The translations under genes were made by a program, and so were the position numbers. Positions 45,861 through 54,722 of a stretch of 64,000 nt of DNA are shown here, piece after piece; within the stretch, counting starts at the first letter, position 1; each line of letters opens with the position of its first letter. The notes beneath the pieces were generated by a model. That model saw only the letters and a program-made list of their open reading frames with translations, searched no databases and had not been told where the DNA came from. This DNA is from Morococcus cerebrosus (GTDB lineage: Bacteria > Pseudomonadota > Gammaproteobacteria > Burkholderiales > Neisseriaceae), in assembly GCF_022749515.1 (NCBI RefSeq), contig NZ_CP094242.1:372001-436000 (forward strand). The letters are read 5' to 3'.

Positions 45861-48800
45861 ATGAAAAACAACCTTTCACGTTTCCCCGGTACCGTCCGTC
45901 CGATGATTTACAGCATCGCCTCCGCGCTCGCCCTGATGGGGGCAGCATCGCAAGCGCAAGCGCAATTTGCCAAAACCCCGCTTTACCTGCAAAACGAATC
46001 TCAGATTATCGAGCAGCCAAAAATTAAACATAACATTATGTTTTTTATTGATAACTCCGGGAGTATGGGATGGGGGGCAGGAGGTGGTACCAATAAAACG
46101 CGGATGGAAGTAACGAAAGAAGCGTTGCATGCCGTTTTGGATGAGCATAAAGATAAATTCAACTGGGGCTTGCAGGCTTTGGTCAATACCGAAAACGATC
46201 CAAACAACGCAGATCCCAAAAAGCGTACCAAAAAGAATTACACCAACGGGGATGAAACATTCAATACTTCATGGGAGCAGATGAAAACCCTGGTGGACGG
46301 TATGAGTCCGTCTGGCTATACGCCTTCTACCCGCCGTTATTACGAGGTTGTCGCCACAACGGTGATGCCGAATATCAAATACCGCTGTCAGAAGTCTTAT
46401 GTCGTCATGATGTCTGACGGCGATGCCAACTTGTCGTGCAGTTTTTCTGCAGGACCAGAGTTTCACCATCGTTTCAATTATGATGGAAATAATAATTGGA
46501 GCAATGAGCGAAATGGCGCGTATCGGATGACTTACTACAACTACAACGTATATAACGCTGCGCGAGGGCAGAGTTATCGGGACCCTGCCTTTGTTTCTGC
46601 ATATAAATATTTCGGTCCGTCTCCGATGAAAGGTCTTTCCACTGCGCAATTGGGAGGATTATGCCGACGAGAGAAACCTAATGATGATAGTACTCCTTGG
46701 ATTTCCAACTTTTGGGATACTACTGACGGCTATAACGGTGTAGAGGGCGGTATCCGCTTTTTCAGTAAGACGCTTGCTTCCAAAGATATTAAAACTGCAG
46801 CTGACGGTAACGGTAAGGATGAGGCGGGTGTAAGTTGGGATGGTGATCCTAATATCGACCCCAAAGGGGTGGATTATAGCAAGCAGTTGGTTCAGACTTT
46901 TACAGTCGGTTTTGGCAACACTCTTTCTGATACAGGTAAAAAGTATCTGACCAGAGGAGCGAGCCAAGACGATGGGTATTTCAATGCGGCGCAACCAAAA
47001 GATTTACTGGAAGCATTTAATAAAATTATCAGTCTGATTTCGAATGATAGTGCAAACCCGAAATTTGAAGGTGAGGGTGGTACTGCGCCTGCAACTTCCA
47101 GCAGTGGTATTCCTGATCTGGCGGCAACCATCAAGCTGAATACCGGTTCTTGGAGTAGTCAGATTTTATTTAAGAAATTGAATGAAAAAGGCAGAAGGAG
47201 CAGTACTGATACCGACACTCAACCTTCCTTTGGTAATCGTAAAACGTTGATTAACACAGGTTCTAATACTTACTTTATCGGCGCCATCACTGATGACAAA
47301 GTCAGCAATGCCTATTTCGGTATTGAGAGTAGTGACAAAGACGAATGGAAAAAGCTGCTCAATTGGACGGGCAGGGTTGGTAGTGATGACAGTGCATACA
47401 GTCCTTACCGTGTCCGTAAGGCCGGAGAGCGTGATTTGGGTGATATTTTGGATGGTTCTGTTGCTGCAGTCGGCAATCAGGAGCATGGTCGCCGCAAATA
47501 TTTGGTTGCCGCAGCCAATGACGGTATGGTGCATATTTTCCAAAGTACGGATGGTAACCATCCTTATGATTTGAAAGTCAGCTATCTTCCTTCTGCAATG
47601 GAGCGCGAAAATGATGCTTCGGGTAACCCGATTACGCTTGCCAAAGCATTGAAAGACATTGCGCATGCGGATTACGGAAAATCCATTGAAAACCATAAAT
47701 ATGGTGTAAACGGCGGTTTTACCCTGCGTCAGACCCCTGTTGCAGAACAAGGCAGTAAGTTTCAGCAGCGCGTGTTTATGTTTGGCGCGATGGGGCAAGG
47801 CGGACGTGGCGCATACGCTCTCAATATAGGCGGTAAAGAAGATCAAACCACCAATACCGGTCTGGATGCGGCTGCTTGGAGTGATAAAGTTCCTTTGTTT
47901 GAAACGGCCAAAGGGAAAGACAATACTTTGGGCTTTACCATCGGTACGCCGCAAATCGGTCGCGTTTCCATCAAACGTGAAACCGATGGTAGTGTCAAAC
48001 TGGAGGAAAATATTCGCTATGCGGGCTTTCTTGCCAGCGGCTACGCAGCTGAAGAAAAGGATGCGACAGCCAACGAAACTGCGTTATATGTTTACGAAAT
48101 GCTTGGTAAAGAAGTCGGTACAGGCGAGAAACGCGGTCAGTCTGCGGGAGAAGAAGATAAGGCAGGTAAAGAGTTGGCGAAAATTATCGTGTCGGGCGGT
48201 GTAGGCGGTCTGTCCACACCGACACTGCTTGATACCGATTTTGACGGAGTTGTCGATTTTGCCTTTGCAGGTGATAGAGGGGGTAATATGTACCGCTTCG
48301 ACCTGCGCGGTGAAACGCCGAAAAATTGGACTGCGGTCAAAATCTTCTCAGGTTCGTCAAGCAAGCCGATTACCTCGGCTCCTGCCGTATCACGAAAAGG
48401 AGCTAAGGAATACGTCGTGATTTTCGGTACAGGTAGCGAAATCTACCAAAGTGATTTGAGCAATACTGAAACACAATCGATTTACGGTATTTTCCAAAAA
48501 CTGGATAAAGCGCCGAAAGATCTATTCGAAGACAAGACAAATCAGGATGTTACCGAGCAAAACCTGCGCGAGCAAACGATTACTGAGGTAGAGCAGTCAT
48601 ACAAAGATGAAAATGATCAGCCGAAAACCGGCAAAGCATTGTATCTGAGTAACAAAAAAATTGAAGACGCCCATAAGGGCTGGTTCATCAATCTAGGTTC
48701 TGGCGAGCGTGTCAGCATTAAGCCGACCATGATTCTGCGTACTGCCATCGTTACAATACGCAAATACACTTCAGATGGTGGTAAAACCATCGGCAAGGAA

Positions 48801-49268
48801 GAGGCGGAAAAAGACTTGTGTCTGCCTGTCAGCAACAATAAGTCAACCGTGACCAGTACAACCTTCCTTGGCATCAATGCTGATAATGGCGGTGCACTCA
48901 ATAACCGTAGCGCACGTTTTACACCTGATATATTTAAGCGTGAATTGAGTGGTTTCGGTACGCAATACGCCAACGGTTTGACTCTAGAAGGTATTATTGC
49001 CAGCTTCACCTTTATCGATCCGAACAAGCGTACAGACGATCCCGTTACCGCCGATGGTGACAGCGGTGGTACAGGTACGGATAAAGAGCTGGGTTATGGT
49101 TCTGGTACGCCTAACAATAAATGCTTCTCCGGTAAAGAAGATGATCACCGTAGTTTATTGTTGAATAAGAAGGATGAAAGGTTGAATCAGAAGGATAAAG
49201 GGTCGCTTGAAGTGAAGGGTCGTATCTGCGGTCTGCAACGTATCAGTTGGCGCGAGCTGTTTTTCTGA
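45861..49268 (+). CDS. pilC: PilC/PilY1-type pilus tip adhesin
   Basis: 1135 residues. Signal peptide of about 35 residues (ending AQAQAQ). N-terminal von Willebrand-like domain with the MIDAS motif DNSGS (64-68). C-terminal PilY1 beta-propeller (about 450-1135) with a calcium-binding loop DTDFDGVVDFAFAGD near residue 791, as in PilY1. It ends RICGLQRISWRELFF, the typical PilC tail. PilC sits at the type IV pilus tip and inner membrane interface and aids adhesion and pilus assembly. In the signal region there are only five G in a row (45938-45942), too few for the poly-G phase switch known in the pathogens. Confidence 0.93.
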   Translation: MKNNLSRFPGTVRPMIYSIASALALMGAASQAQAQFAKTPLYLQNESQIIEQPKIKHNIMFFIDNSGSMGWGAGGGTNKTRMEVTKEALHAVLDEHKDKFNWGLQALVNTENDPNNADPKKRTKKNYTNGDETFNTSWEQMKTLVDGMSPSGYTPSTRRYYEVVATTVMPNIKYRCQKSYVVMMSDGDANLSCSFSAGPEFHHRFNYDGNNNWSNERNGAYRMTYYNYNVYNAARGQSYRDPAFVSAYKYFGPSPMKGLSTAQLGGLCRREKPNDDSTPWISNFWDTTDGYNGVEGGIRFFSKTLASKDIKTAADGNGKDEAGVSWDGDPNIDPKGVDYSKQLVQTFTVGFGNTLSDTGKKYLTRGASQDDGYFNAAQPKDLLEAFNKIISLISNDSANPKFEGEGGTAPATSSSGIPDLAATIKLNTGSWSSQILFKKLNEKGRRSSTDTDTQPSFGNRKTLINTGSNTYFIGAITDDKVSNAYFGIESSDKDEWKKLLNWTGRVGSDDSAYSPYRVRKAGERDLGDILDGSVAAVGNQEHGRRKYLVAAANDGMVHIFQSTDGNHPYDLKVSYLPSAMERENDASGNPITLAKALKDIAHADYGKSIENHKYGVNGGFTLRQTPVAEQGSKFQQRVFMFGAMGQGGRGAYALNIGGKEDQTTNTGLDAAAWSDKVPLFETAKGKDNTLGFTIGTPQIGRVSIKRETDGSVKLEENIRYAGFLASGYAAEEKDATANETALYVYEMLGKEVGTGEKRGQSAGEEDKAGKELAKIIVSGGVGGLSTPTLLDTDFDGVVDFAFAGDRGGNMYRFDLRGETPKNWTAVKIFSGSSSKPITSAPAVSRKGAKEYVVIFGTGSEIYQSDLSNTETQSIYGIFQKLDKAPKDLFEDKTNQDVTEQNLREQTITEVEQSYKDENDQPKTGKALYLSNKKIEDAHKGWFINLGSGERVSIKPTMILRTAIVTIRKYTSDGGKTIGKEEAEKDLCLPVSNNKSTVTSTTFLGINADNGGALNNRSARFTPDIFKRELSGFGTQYANGLTLEGIIASFTFIDPNKRTDDPVTADGDSGGTGTDKELGYGSGTPNNKCFSGKEDDHRSLLLNKKDERLNQKDKGSLEVKGRICGLQRISWRELFF

Positions 49269-49296
49269 TTGGTTCGTGTAAGCGTATGAAGACCAA

Positions 49297-49340
49297 GAGG
49301 TCGTCTGAAAACTTGGAAACAGGTTTTCAGACGACCTTTC
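49297..49340 (+). terminator. Uptake-sequence terminator after pilC
   Basis: AGAGGTCGTCTGAAAAC and complement, followed by CCTTTCCTTTTTC, 29 bases past the stop. Confidence 0.85.
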
Positions 49341-49532
49341 CTTTTTCTTTTGCATGGCTCTTTTAGTTATTCATTGAATTTTGAGCTGGGGCTTTTGCGC
49401 AGGTAAGATCCACGCTAAACTTCGTGATAAGTATTGGCGCAGCATTAGTCGTCAGGCCAAGCTTATTTTTATGCTGCTATCGAATACAGTTTGTCGAGAT
49501 GTATTGGACACGGGAGCCTGATTGATAAAACG
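49341..49532. other. Gap between pilC and nnrS terminators
   Basis: About 190 bases. A 45-codon open frame on the plus strand (about 49388-49526; includes IHAKLRDKYWRSISRQ) has no start codon and is not recognised; it could be a gene fragment or chance. Confidence 0.4.
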
Positions 49533-49580
49533 AAAGGTCGTTTGAAAACTTGGAAACAGGTTTCAGACGACCTTTCGTTT
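49533..49580 (-). terminator. Uptake-sequence terminator after nnrS
   Basis: AAAGGTCGTTTGAAAAC (one mismatch in the uptake sequence) pairs with TTTCAGACGACCTTT. It resembles the pilC terminator, sharing the internal string ACTTGGAAACAGGTTT, so one may be a copy of the other. Confidence 0.75.
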
Positions 49581-49596
49581 GATATGCTTGATTCGA

Positions 49597-50754
49597 TTAA
49601 CCCGGTTTGCCATCCGCACGCGGACGGATGAGCCAAGGGATGTATTTCCATGCGTAAAGCAGCAGCGCCAGCGCAAACAGGACTGAGGAGGTGCGGATAC
49701 TGTGGACATAGCCGGTACCACTGACGAAAATCGCCACCATACGGATAACCGTAGAAGCAATCATCAACCAAAAGGCAATGGGTACGGATTTGGGCGGCGG
49801 GTAAATAGAGTTGCCGGTATGCCCAAGCGCGGTGCGTGCCATCATGCCTAAGGTCAGAACACCGATACCGCCGACGCCGATAAGGTGTACGCCGAGGTTG
49901 AGGAATGGGGTATGGAAGTAAGAAGCTCCGACGGCAATCAGTCCCAAGCCAGTGAACAAATAACCCGCAAACAAAATCCACAGCATCGGCTCTTTCAAAA
50001 CGGCTTTATACCACCAGCGGTAAACCTGCACGGTAAAAATCACGCCCGCTGCAAAAGCAAAAGCAGATGAGAGCCAAGGCAGGGCTTGGTGCGCCATCAG
50101 CATGGCAGTCAACATAGGCAACCAAAGGGATGCGTGTGCCACCCATACCGGGCTGGGGATTTGCGGAACGTTCAGGCGTTTGGAGGTAAAGAATGAAATA
50201 ATCCGCATGCCGATAAGACCGATAAAGCCTGCAACCATAATCAAACCGGATTGCAACCCGCTGAGAAGTGCGGCTGCGTTTCCGGCATGCAGTTGAAAGT
50301 GGAATGCGGCGTGCGTGCAGCCTAGTACGACGATGGCGAATACGGCGACATAGTTGCGTTTGTTCTTAGACTGGATAACAGGCAATGCCATGCAAACTGC
50401 GCCATACCAGAAAAACAGCGTACCGAGTATGCCGCTTGCGGTTGCGCCCCAACCTGGAATGAAAACCGCAATCCGCGCTGCGAGCCAAAGTGCGGTTAAC
50501 CCAACTAAAACGCCTCCGCGTGTAGGCGGCTGCCCTGTCCAGGTGGCAACAGCGGTCAACAGGAAGGCAATGACGACAAGTCCGGCATACCCCCAAATCA
50601 TTTCATGGGCGTGCCAGTAAAAGCCGCGCAACTCGGGCGTACCCGTATAGCCGAAGCCCCAAAGCAGGATGGACAGTGCGCCGTATAGTGCCGCCAGAGA
50701 GTAGAACGGGCGGAATGCCATTGCCCAAACAGGGTGTTTGAAAAAGGCGGTCAT
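49597..50754 (-). CDS. nnrS: NnrS-family haem-copper membrane protein
   Basis: 385 residues, about 12 hydrophobic segments. Family marks: PVWAMAFRPFYSLAALY, the HAHEMIWGY motif (about 48-56), AVATWTGQPPTRGG, and H-rich strings near YFHTPFLNLGVHLIGVGGIGVLTLGMMARTALGHTG (metal/haem ligands, about 275-310). NnrS lowers the toxicity of nitric oxide and is commonly controlled by NsrR, whose gene lies divergently nearby. Confidence 0.92.
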   Translation of the reverse strand: MTAFFKHPVWAMAFRPFYSLAALYGALSILLWGFGYTGTPELRGFYWHAHEMIWGYAGLVVIAFLLTAVATWTGQPPTRGGVLVGLTALWLAARIAVFIPGWGATASGILGTLFFWYGAVCMALPVIQSKNKRNYVAVFAIVVLGCTHAAFHFQLHAGNAAALLSGLQSGLIMVAGFIGLIGMRIISFFTSKRLNVPQIPSPVWVAHASLWLPMLTAMLMAHQALPWLSSAFAFAAGVIFTVQVYRWWYKAVLKEPMLWILFAGYLFTGLGLIAVGASYFHTPFLNLGVHLIGVGGIGVLTLGMMARTALGHTGNSIYPPPKSVPIAFWLMIASTVIRMVAIFVSGTGYVHSIRTSSVLFALALLLYAWKYIPWLIRPRADGKPG

Positions 50755-50812
50755 GGTAGTTCCTTGGTTTGTTTTTTTGGAATGGTTTATTTTAAATTTG
50801 AATAGATAGGAA

Positions 50813-50862
50813 GGGGTCGTCTGAAAAAGCTGACATCGCGTTTTTGACTTTTCAGACGACCT
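50813..50862 (-). terminator. Uptake-sequence pair after the hemerythrin gene
   Basis: AAGGGGTCGTCTGAAAAAG pairs with CTTTTCAGACGACCTTC. It begins 6 bases past the hemerythrin stop and separates it from nnrS. Confidence 0.7.
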
Positions 50863-50867
50863 TCTTG

Positions 50868-51248
50868 TCAGATTCCTCCAGGCGGCGGCAGGAACGGCTC
50901 GACTGCGGGAAACAGTTCGCGCTCTTCAAAGCGCGCATGGTCGCGCAGAGTAACGGCAAAGTCCTTATTCCACTCTTCATTAAGATATTTAGGATTTGCC
51001 ATCATACCGCGCAATTTAGCGTGTTCCTTCTCGAAACGCTCACGCATCGCAGCGGGGATATTTTGCCAATATGGAGCAAACATGACCTCCTCTTCAGCAA
51101 AATGCGGTTCTAATTCAATAAAATGGGCTTCCAACTCTGTCTGATGACTTTCTGCAGGCGTACGCAGAAGGCGGACACAGAGCGAAAGAGCATGATGGTG
51201 TTCGCGGGAAAGTTCGATAAGTGCTGGATGGCGTTTTAACGGCTTCAT
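50868..51248 (-). CDS. Hemerythrin-like HHE domain protein
   Basis: 126 residues, a lone hemerythrin domain. Candidate di-iron ligands: His in SREHHHAL (about 15-20), His in EAHFIELEPHFAEEE (Glu/His, about 41-55), and His in LRDHARFEERELFP (about 102-115). It binds a non-haem di-iron centre for O2 or NO-related chemistry; YtfE/DnrN, also hemerythrin-like, repair nitrosatively damaged iron-sulfur clusters but are about 220 residues. Divergent from nsrR with a 169-base region between. Confidence 0.88.
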   Translation of the reverse strand: MKPLKRHPALIELSREHHHALSLCVRLLRTPAESHQTELEAHFIELEPHFAEEEVMFAPYWQNIPAAMRERFEKEHAKLRGMMANPKYLNEEWNKDFAVTLRDHARFEERELFPAVEPFLPPPGGI

Positions 51249-51263
51249 AATATTTGATTATAA

Positions 51264-51279
51264 TGATAATAAATTATCA
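51264..51279. promoter_or_regulatory. Perfect dyad TGATAAT-AA-ATTATCA (candidate operator)
   Basis: A 7-2-7 perfect inverted repeat 15 bases upstream of the hemerythrin ATG. It is one base longer than the Fur 7-1-7 operator, and could also suit another AT-rich dyad regulator. Identity not settled. Confidence 0.5.
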
Positions 51280-51302
51280 AACTGCACTAGATTAATTCAA
51301 AT

Positions 51303-51321
51303 GTTTCAGATATTATGAAAC
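51303..51321. promoter_or_regulatory. Dyad GTTTCA-N7-TGAAAC between hemerythrin and nsrR
   Basis: An AT-rich 6-7-6 inverted repeat midway between the divergent genes, a plausible site for NsrR or another regulator. Inference from position only. Confidence 0.4.
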
Positions 51322-51347
51322 TTAATCATATATAAAGTCAAACACAT

Positions 51348-51385
51348 AACGGCGACAGTTCTCCTTAGGACACACTGCCGCCGTT
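51348..51385 (+). other. Hairpin in the nsrR leader
   Basis: AACGGCG-A-CAGT pairs with ACTG-C-CGCCGTT around a loop containing CTCCTTAGGA. No T run follows, so it is not an obvious terminator. Confidence 0.4.
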
Positions 51386-51417
51386 CCAAAAAATAATATA
51401 TTCAAACAGAGAAAACC

Positions 51418-51882
51418 ATGTATCTGACGCAACATACGGATTATGGTCTGCGGGTATTGATTTATGCGGCCATAAACGACGATTCGTTAGTCAATATCGG
51501 AACCATTGCCGAAGCCTATAACATCTCCAAAAGTCATTTGATGAAAGTCGTTACCGCGCTTGTCAAAGGCGGATTTCTGACCAGTATAAGAGGTAAAGGA
51601 GGCGGACTACGTCTTGCCGACACACCCGATAAAATCAATGTCGGCGCGGTCGTGCGCCATCTTGAACCCATGCAGATTGTCGAATGCATGGGAGAAAACA
51701 ATGAATGTCTGATTACGCCATCCTGCCGTCTTGCCGGTATTTTGGGCGGAGCGATTAAGGCTTTCTTTGCACATTTGGACGGGTTTACTTTGCAGGATTT
51801 GCTTAACAAGCCGACTTATGATTTGTTGTATGAGCCGAGAATTGAAATTTTTGTAGAAAAAATGAGTAATAAGTCGGCATGA
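51418..51882 (+). CDS. nsrR: NsrR, nitric-oxide-sensing Rrf2 repressor
   Basis: 154 residues. Winged helix N-terminus (MYLTQHTDYGLRVLIYAA, then SKSHLMKVVTALVKGGFL) and the cluster-binding cysteines Cys90, Cys97 and Cys103 (ECMGENNECLITPSCRL), the spacing typical of NsrR. Its [2Fe-2S] or [4Fe-4S] cluster reacts with NO and the protein then leaves DNA. Known Neisseria targets include norB, aniA, dnrN and mobA; nnrS and hemerythrin next door are likely ones here. Confidence 0.95.
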   Translation: MYLTQHTDYGLRVLIYAAINDDSLVNIGTIAEAYNISKSHLMKVVTALVKGGFLTSIRGKGGGLRLADTPDKINVGAVVRHLEPMQIVECMGENNECLITPSCRLAGILGGAIKAFFAHLDGFTLQDLLNKPTYDLLYEPRIEIFVEKMSNKSA

Positions 51883-52242
51883 TACGATTTTATGAAATTT
51901 AAGTTATCAATAGGTGTTTGCGTCTTAGGCGAAGATGGAGACATTTGATTTATTCTGATGATTGCAACATTTTGAACAGGTAAGGTTTTTATTTCAGGCA
52001 GCTTATCACCCAATTTAGGTAAAAAATTTTCTTTCCATTTCCATGGGTTTCCTGTTTGTAGTGACTAAAATAAGCCTGAAAAAAAATAAGCCGCAATCAG
52101 ATATATTTGTATATCATTAAATTTGTTTCGTTATCGTGATTTTTTTTGTTCGTAATCTGGTTAGATGATGAACTTTTTTCATTAAATACATTCTAACCCA
52201 ATCAACTGAGGCATTAAGTCCTCTTTTTCTTTTGCCTGCTAT
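51883..52242. other. AT-rich gap between nsrR and tonB
   Basis: About 360 bases with no convincing gene; it must contain the tonB promoter near its right end. Confidence 0.5.
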
Positions 52243-52261
52243 GATAATGAATAGCAATATC
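52243..52261 (+). promoter_or_regulatory. Fur box upstream of tonB
   Basis: GATAATGAATAGCAATATC matches the 19-base Fur consensus GATAATGATAATCATTATC at 15 positions. It lies about 115 bases before the tonB start. A second partial half-site (TATTATCATG) occurs at 52360-52369. Iron repression of tonB-exbB-exbD is well known in Neisseria. Confidence 0.7.
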
Positions 52262-52377
52262 AAAAAATCATGCGTATGATATTAAAATGAGGAAATATTT
52301 TTAAATGGATATTCACTAAAAAACAAATGTAAAAATGGGTTGCAAACACAAATTGTTGCTATTATCATGCGTTGATT

Positions 52378-53307
52378 ATGAATAAAGAACGAATTTTAAC
52401 TCCAGCAGTCGTCATCTCGGTGGTTTTAATCCACGCGGGTTTGGTCGCGTTGTTATGGCAAGCACACAAGCCGCCTGTGCCGGAAATGATGAATATTGAG
52501 TTTGTCGATTTGGCAGATTTGGGCGGCGATGGTGGTGGAGACGGTAGTCCTGAGGGCGAAGGTGCGCCGGCGGCTCCGGAAAAGATCCCTGAGCCTGAAA
52601 AGCCAAAACCGAAACCCAAGCCGGTTGAGCCTACAAAGCCTGTTATCAAGCCGGTGGTGACGAAAAAAGAGGATGCTGATATCCAGCAGCCTAAAGAGAA
52701 GCCGAAGCCGGTTGAAAAACCGAAACCTGAACCTAAGCCGGAACCCAAACCTGAGCCTAAACCGGAGCCACGCCCAGAGCCTAAGCCTGAACCTAAAACA
52801 GAATCCAAGCCTGCACCTCAAGCTTCGGAATACACCGGTACTAAAACCGGTCCGAATACTGCGGAAAACGGAAAAGGCAGTGGAGAAGGTAAGGCCCTTC
52901 ACGGTGAGGGTAAAGGAAGTGGTGGCGGTACGAAAGGTACCGGCAGCGGACGCGGTGAGGGCAGTGGATCAGGCAGTGGCGGTGCCAAAGGTGAGCATGG
53001 ATCAGGTACCGGTAGCGGCGGAGGTGCAGGAGGTGGAAGCGGTGGCCCTCCTGCTGTCGTAGATAAAGGTTTCCTGCCTACACCAGCTTACCCGCCCCTC
53101 TCTCTAGAAAATGGGGAGGAAGGAGTAGTTCATTTATCTATTCTTGTTCAGCCCGGTGGTAAGGTTGTAAAAGTTACCGTAACTAAAAGTAGCGGATTCC
53201 AACGTTTGGATAATGCAGCAAGGAAGGCAGCTACTGCCGCCGGCAGCAGATACCCTACAAACCGTTTGACAGAATACCGGGGTAAAATTAATTTCCAACT
53301 TCAGTAA
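52378..53307 (+). CDS. tonB: TonB, energy-transducing protein
   Basis: 309 residues from the ATG at 52378; a TTG at 52372 is possible and no strong ribosome site is seen. N-terminal membrane anchor (about 8-26, with the helix His HAGLVALLW), a proline-rich spacer of KPEPKPEP repeats (about 70-140), a glycine/serine-rich stretch (about 155-225) and a C-terminal TonB domain (about 235-309; PAYPPLSLENGEEGVVHLSI). It links the proton gradient to outer-membrane receptors for iron, haem and other nutrients. The spacer is longer and more Gly-rich than in E. coli. Confidence 0.95.
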   Translation: MNKERILTPAVVISVVLIHAGLVALLWQAHKPPVPEMMNIEFVDLADLGGDGGGDGSPEGEGAPAAPEKIPEPEKPKPKPKPVEPTKPVIKPVVTKKEDADIQQPKEKPKPVEKPKPEPKPEPKPEPKPEPRPEPKPEPKTESKPAPQASEYTGTKTGPNTAENGKGSGEGKALHGEGKGSGGGTKGTGSGRGEGSGSGSGGAKGEHGSGTGSGGGAGGGSGGPPAVVDKGFLPTPAYPPLSLENGEEGVVHLSILVQPGGKVVKVTVTKSSGFQRLDNAARKAATAAGSRYPTNRLTEYRGKINFQLQ

Positions 53308-53376
53308 ATGAACGCGAATTACCTGTATTTTGACAAAAAAGAAATTTTTTAATTTTATTTTTAATCTGGAAAAATT

Positions 53377-54036
53377 ATGGATTTGAAATTAGTGTTTGAA
53401 TCAGGCGATTTCGTCCTGATTAGTGTATTCGTACTGATGCTGGTGATGAGCATTGTTACTTGGTGCCTGATTATCCTGCGCACTATCAAACTGAAAAAAG
53501 CCAAAAGTGCCAATGCTGAAGTAAAAACGCAAATGCTAAATGCTTTTACGCTGTCGGAAGCGGTACAAAAAGTGAAAAGCATCGATTCACCGATGAGCCG
53601 TGTGGCGGACGAATCCCTGCGTGCCTACCAAAGCTATCGTCAAAGCAATGCGAAAACACTTACTACCGAACTGCCTTTGAACGAATACCTCGTCATTCAG
53701 ATCCGAAACAGTATGGAGCAAGCCATGCGCCAGTTTGACTACGGTATGACTGCTTTGGCATCCATTGGTGCAACCGCTCCATTTATCGGCTTATTCGGTA
53801 CGGTTTGGGGAATTTACCATGCTTTAATCAATATCGGTCAAAGCGGACAAATGAGTATTGCTGCCGTTGCCGGTCCGATTGGTGAGGCGTTGGTATCTAC
53901 TGCTGCCGGTTTGTTTGTCGCCATTCCTGCTGTTTTGGCGTACAACTTCCTCAATCGCGGTAAGAAAACCCTCTCTCAAGATATGGACGCTTTCGCACAC
54001 GATTTACACGTCCGCCTGTTGAATCAAAAGGACTAA
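53377..54036 (+). CDS. exbB: ExbB, proton-channel component of the TonB system
   Basis: 219 residues, three membrane helices (about 15-35, 120-142, 165-188). MotA/TolQ/ExbB motifs: [20 protein letters not shown] (about 126-145) and [22 protein letters not shown]. Forms a pentameric channel with ExbD dimers. Follows tonB by 69 bases and precedes exbD by 3. Confidence 0.96.
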   Translation: MDLKLVFESGDFVLISVFVLMLVMSIVTWCLIILRTIKLKKAKSANAEVKTQMLNAFTLSEAVQKVKSIDSPMSRVADESLRAYQSYRQSNAKTLTTELPLNEYLVIQIRNSMEQAMRQFDYGMTALASIGATAPFIGLFGTVWGIYHALINIGQSGQMSIAAVAGPIGEALVSTAAGLFVAIPAVLAYNFLNRGKKTLSQDMDAFAHDLHVRLLNQKD

Positions 54037-54039
54037 ATT

Positions 54040-54477
54040 ATGGCATTCGGCTCAATGAATTCCGGCGATGACGCGCCGATGTCGGACATCAACGTTACGC
54101 CTTTGGTCGATGTTATGCTGGTGTTGTTGATCGTTTTCATGATCACCATGCCCGTATTGACCCACTCGATTCCTTTGGAATTGCCGACCGCTTCGGAAAA
54201 AGCGGCAAAGCAGAAGGAAAAGCAGCCTAAAGACCCGCTGCGACTGACGATAGATGCCAACGGCAGCTACTATGTCGGTGGTGATTCTGCGACTAAAGTC
54301 GATATTGATACGGTGATTTCACGTTTGAAAACCGAGAAGCAGGAAAATGCGGATACGATCGTAGCAATTGCGGCTGATAAAGCAGTCGAGTACGAATACG
54401 TCAATAAGGCGCTCGAAGCTGCGCGTGAAGCCGGTATCAGTAAAATCGGCTTTGTAACTGAAACTAAGGCGCAATAG
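54040..54477 (+). CDS. exbD: ExbD, proton-channel component of the TonB system
   Basis: 145 residues. Single N-terminal helix with the essential Asp24 in NVTPLVDVMLVLLIVFMI, then a periplasmic domain (about 60-145) with VDIDTVISRL and AADKAVEYEYVNKALEAAREAGI. Together with ExbB it energises TonB. Last gene of the tonB-exbB-exbD operon. Confidence 0.96.
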   Translation: MAFGSMNSGDDAPMSDINVTPLVDVMLVLLIVFMITMPVLTHSIPLELPTASEKAAKQKEKQPKDPLRLTIDANGSYYVGGDSATKVDIDTVISRLKTEKQENADTIVAIAADKAVEYEYVNKALEAAREAGISKIGFVTETKAQ

Positions 54478-54491
54478 GATTATCAGCAGAT

Positions 54492-54535
54492 AAAAGGTCG
54501 TCTGAAAGGCTAAAGGCTTTTCAGACGACCTTTTT
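54492..54535 (+). terminator. Uptake-sequence terminator after exbD
   Basis: TAAAAGGTCGTCTGAAAGGC and complement, followed by TTTTTATAAT, 15 bases past the exbD stop. Confidence 0.85.
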
Positions 54536-54614
54536 ATAATGGGTTGCCACTCTTTGCTTTGCTATCTTCCTCAACAAGGTAAGCATCGGGCAGGTGGTAG
54601 GCTGGGGAAGTGAT

Positions 54615-54658
54615 AAAGGTCGTCTGAATCACTACCAAGCGTTTTCAGACGACCTTTC
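54615..54658 (-). terminator. Second uptake-sequence pair, downstream of engB
   Basis: AAAGGTCGTCTGAATC and GTTTTCAGACGACCTTT, about 65 bases past the engB stop. Between them and engB a short minus-strand frame contains CIDGTQIRTVPVVF, which has a transposase-like look but is too short to call. Confidence 0.65.
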
Positions 54659-54722
54659 GTGTTAAATACAACAGGAACAGTACGGATTTGCGTCCCGTCA
54701 ATGCAGACCATACGACGACCGA

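Noticed and set aside
49388..49526. 45-codon frame between pilC and nnrS as a gene fragment
   Set aside because: No start codon, no recognised family; length is within what is expected by chance.
52600..52830. Short tandem repeats in tonB considered as a phase-variable tract
   Set aside because: They encode the usual Pro-Glu-Pro-Lys spacer in codons that vary from copy to copy; no uniform unit suited to slippage is present.
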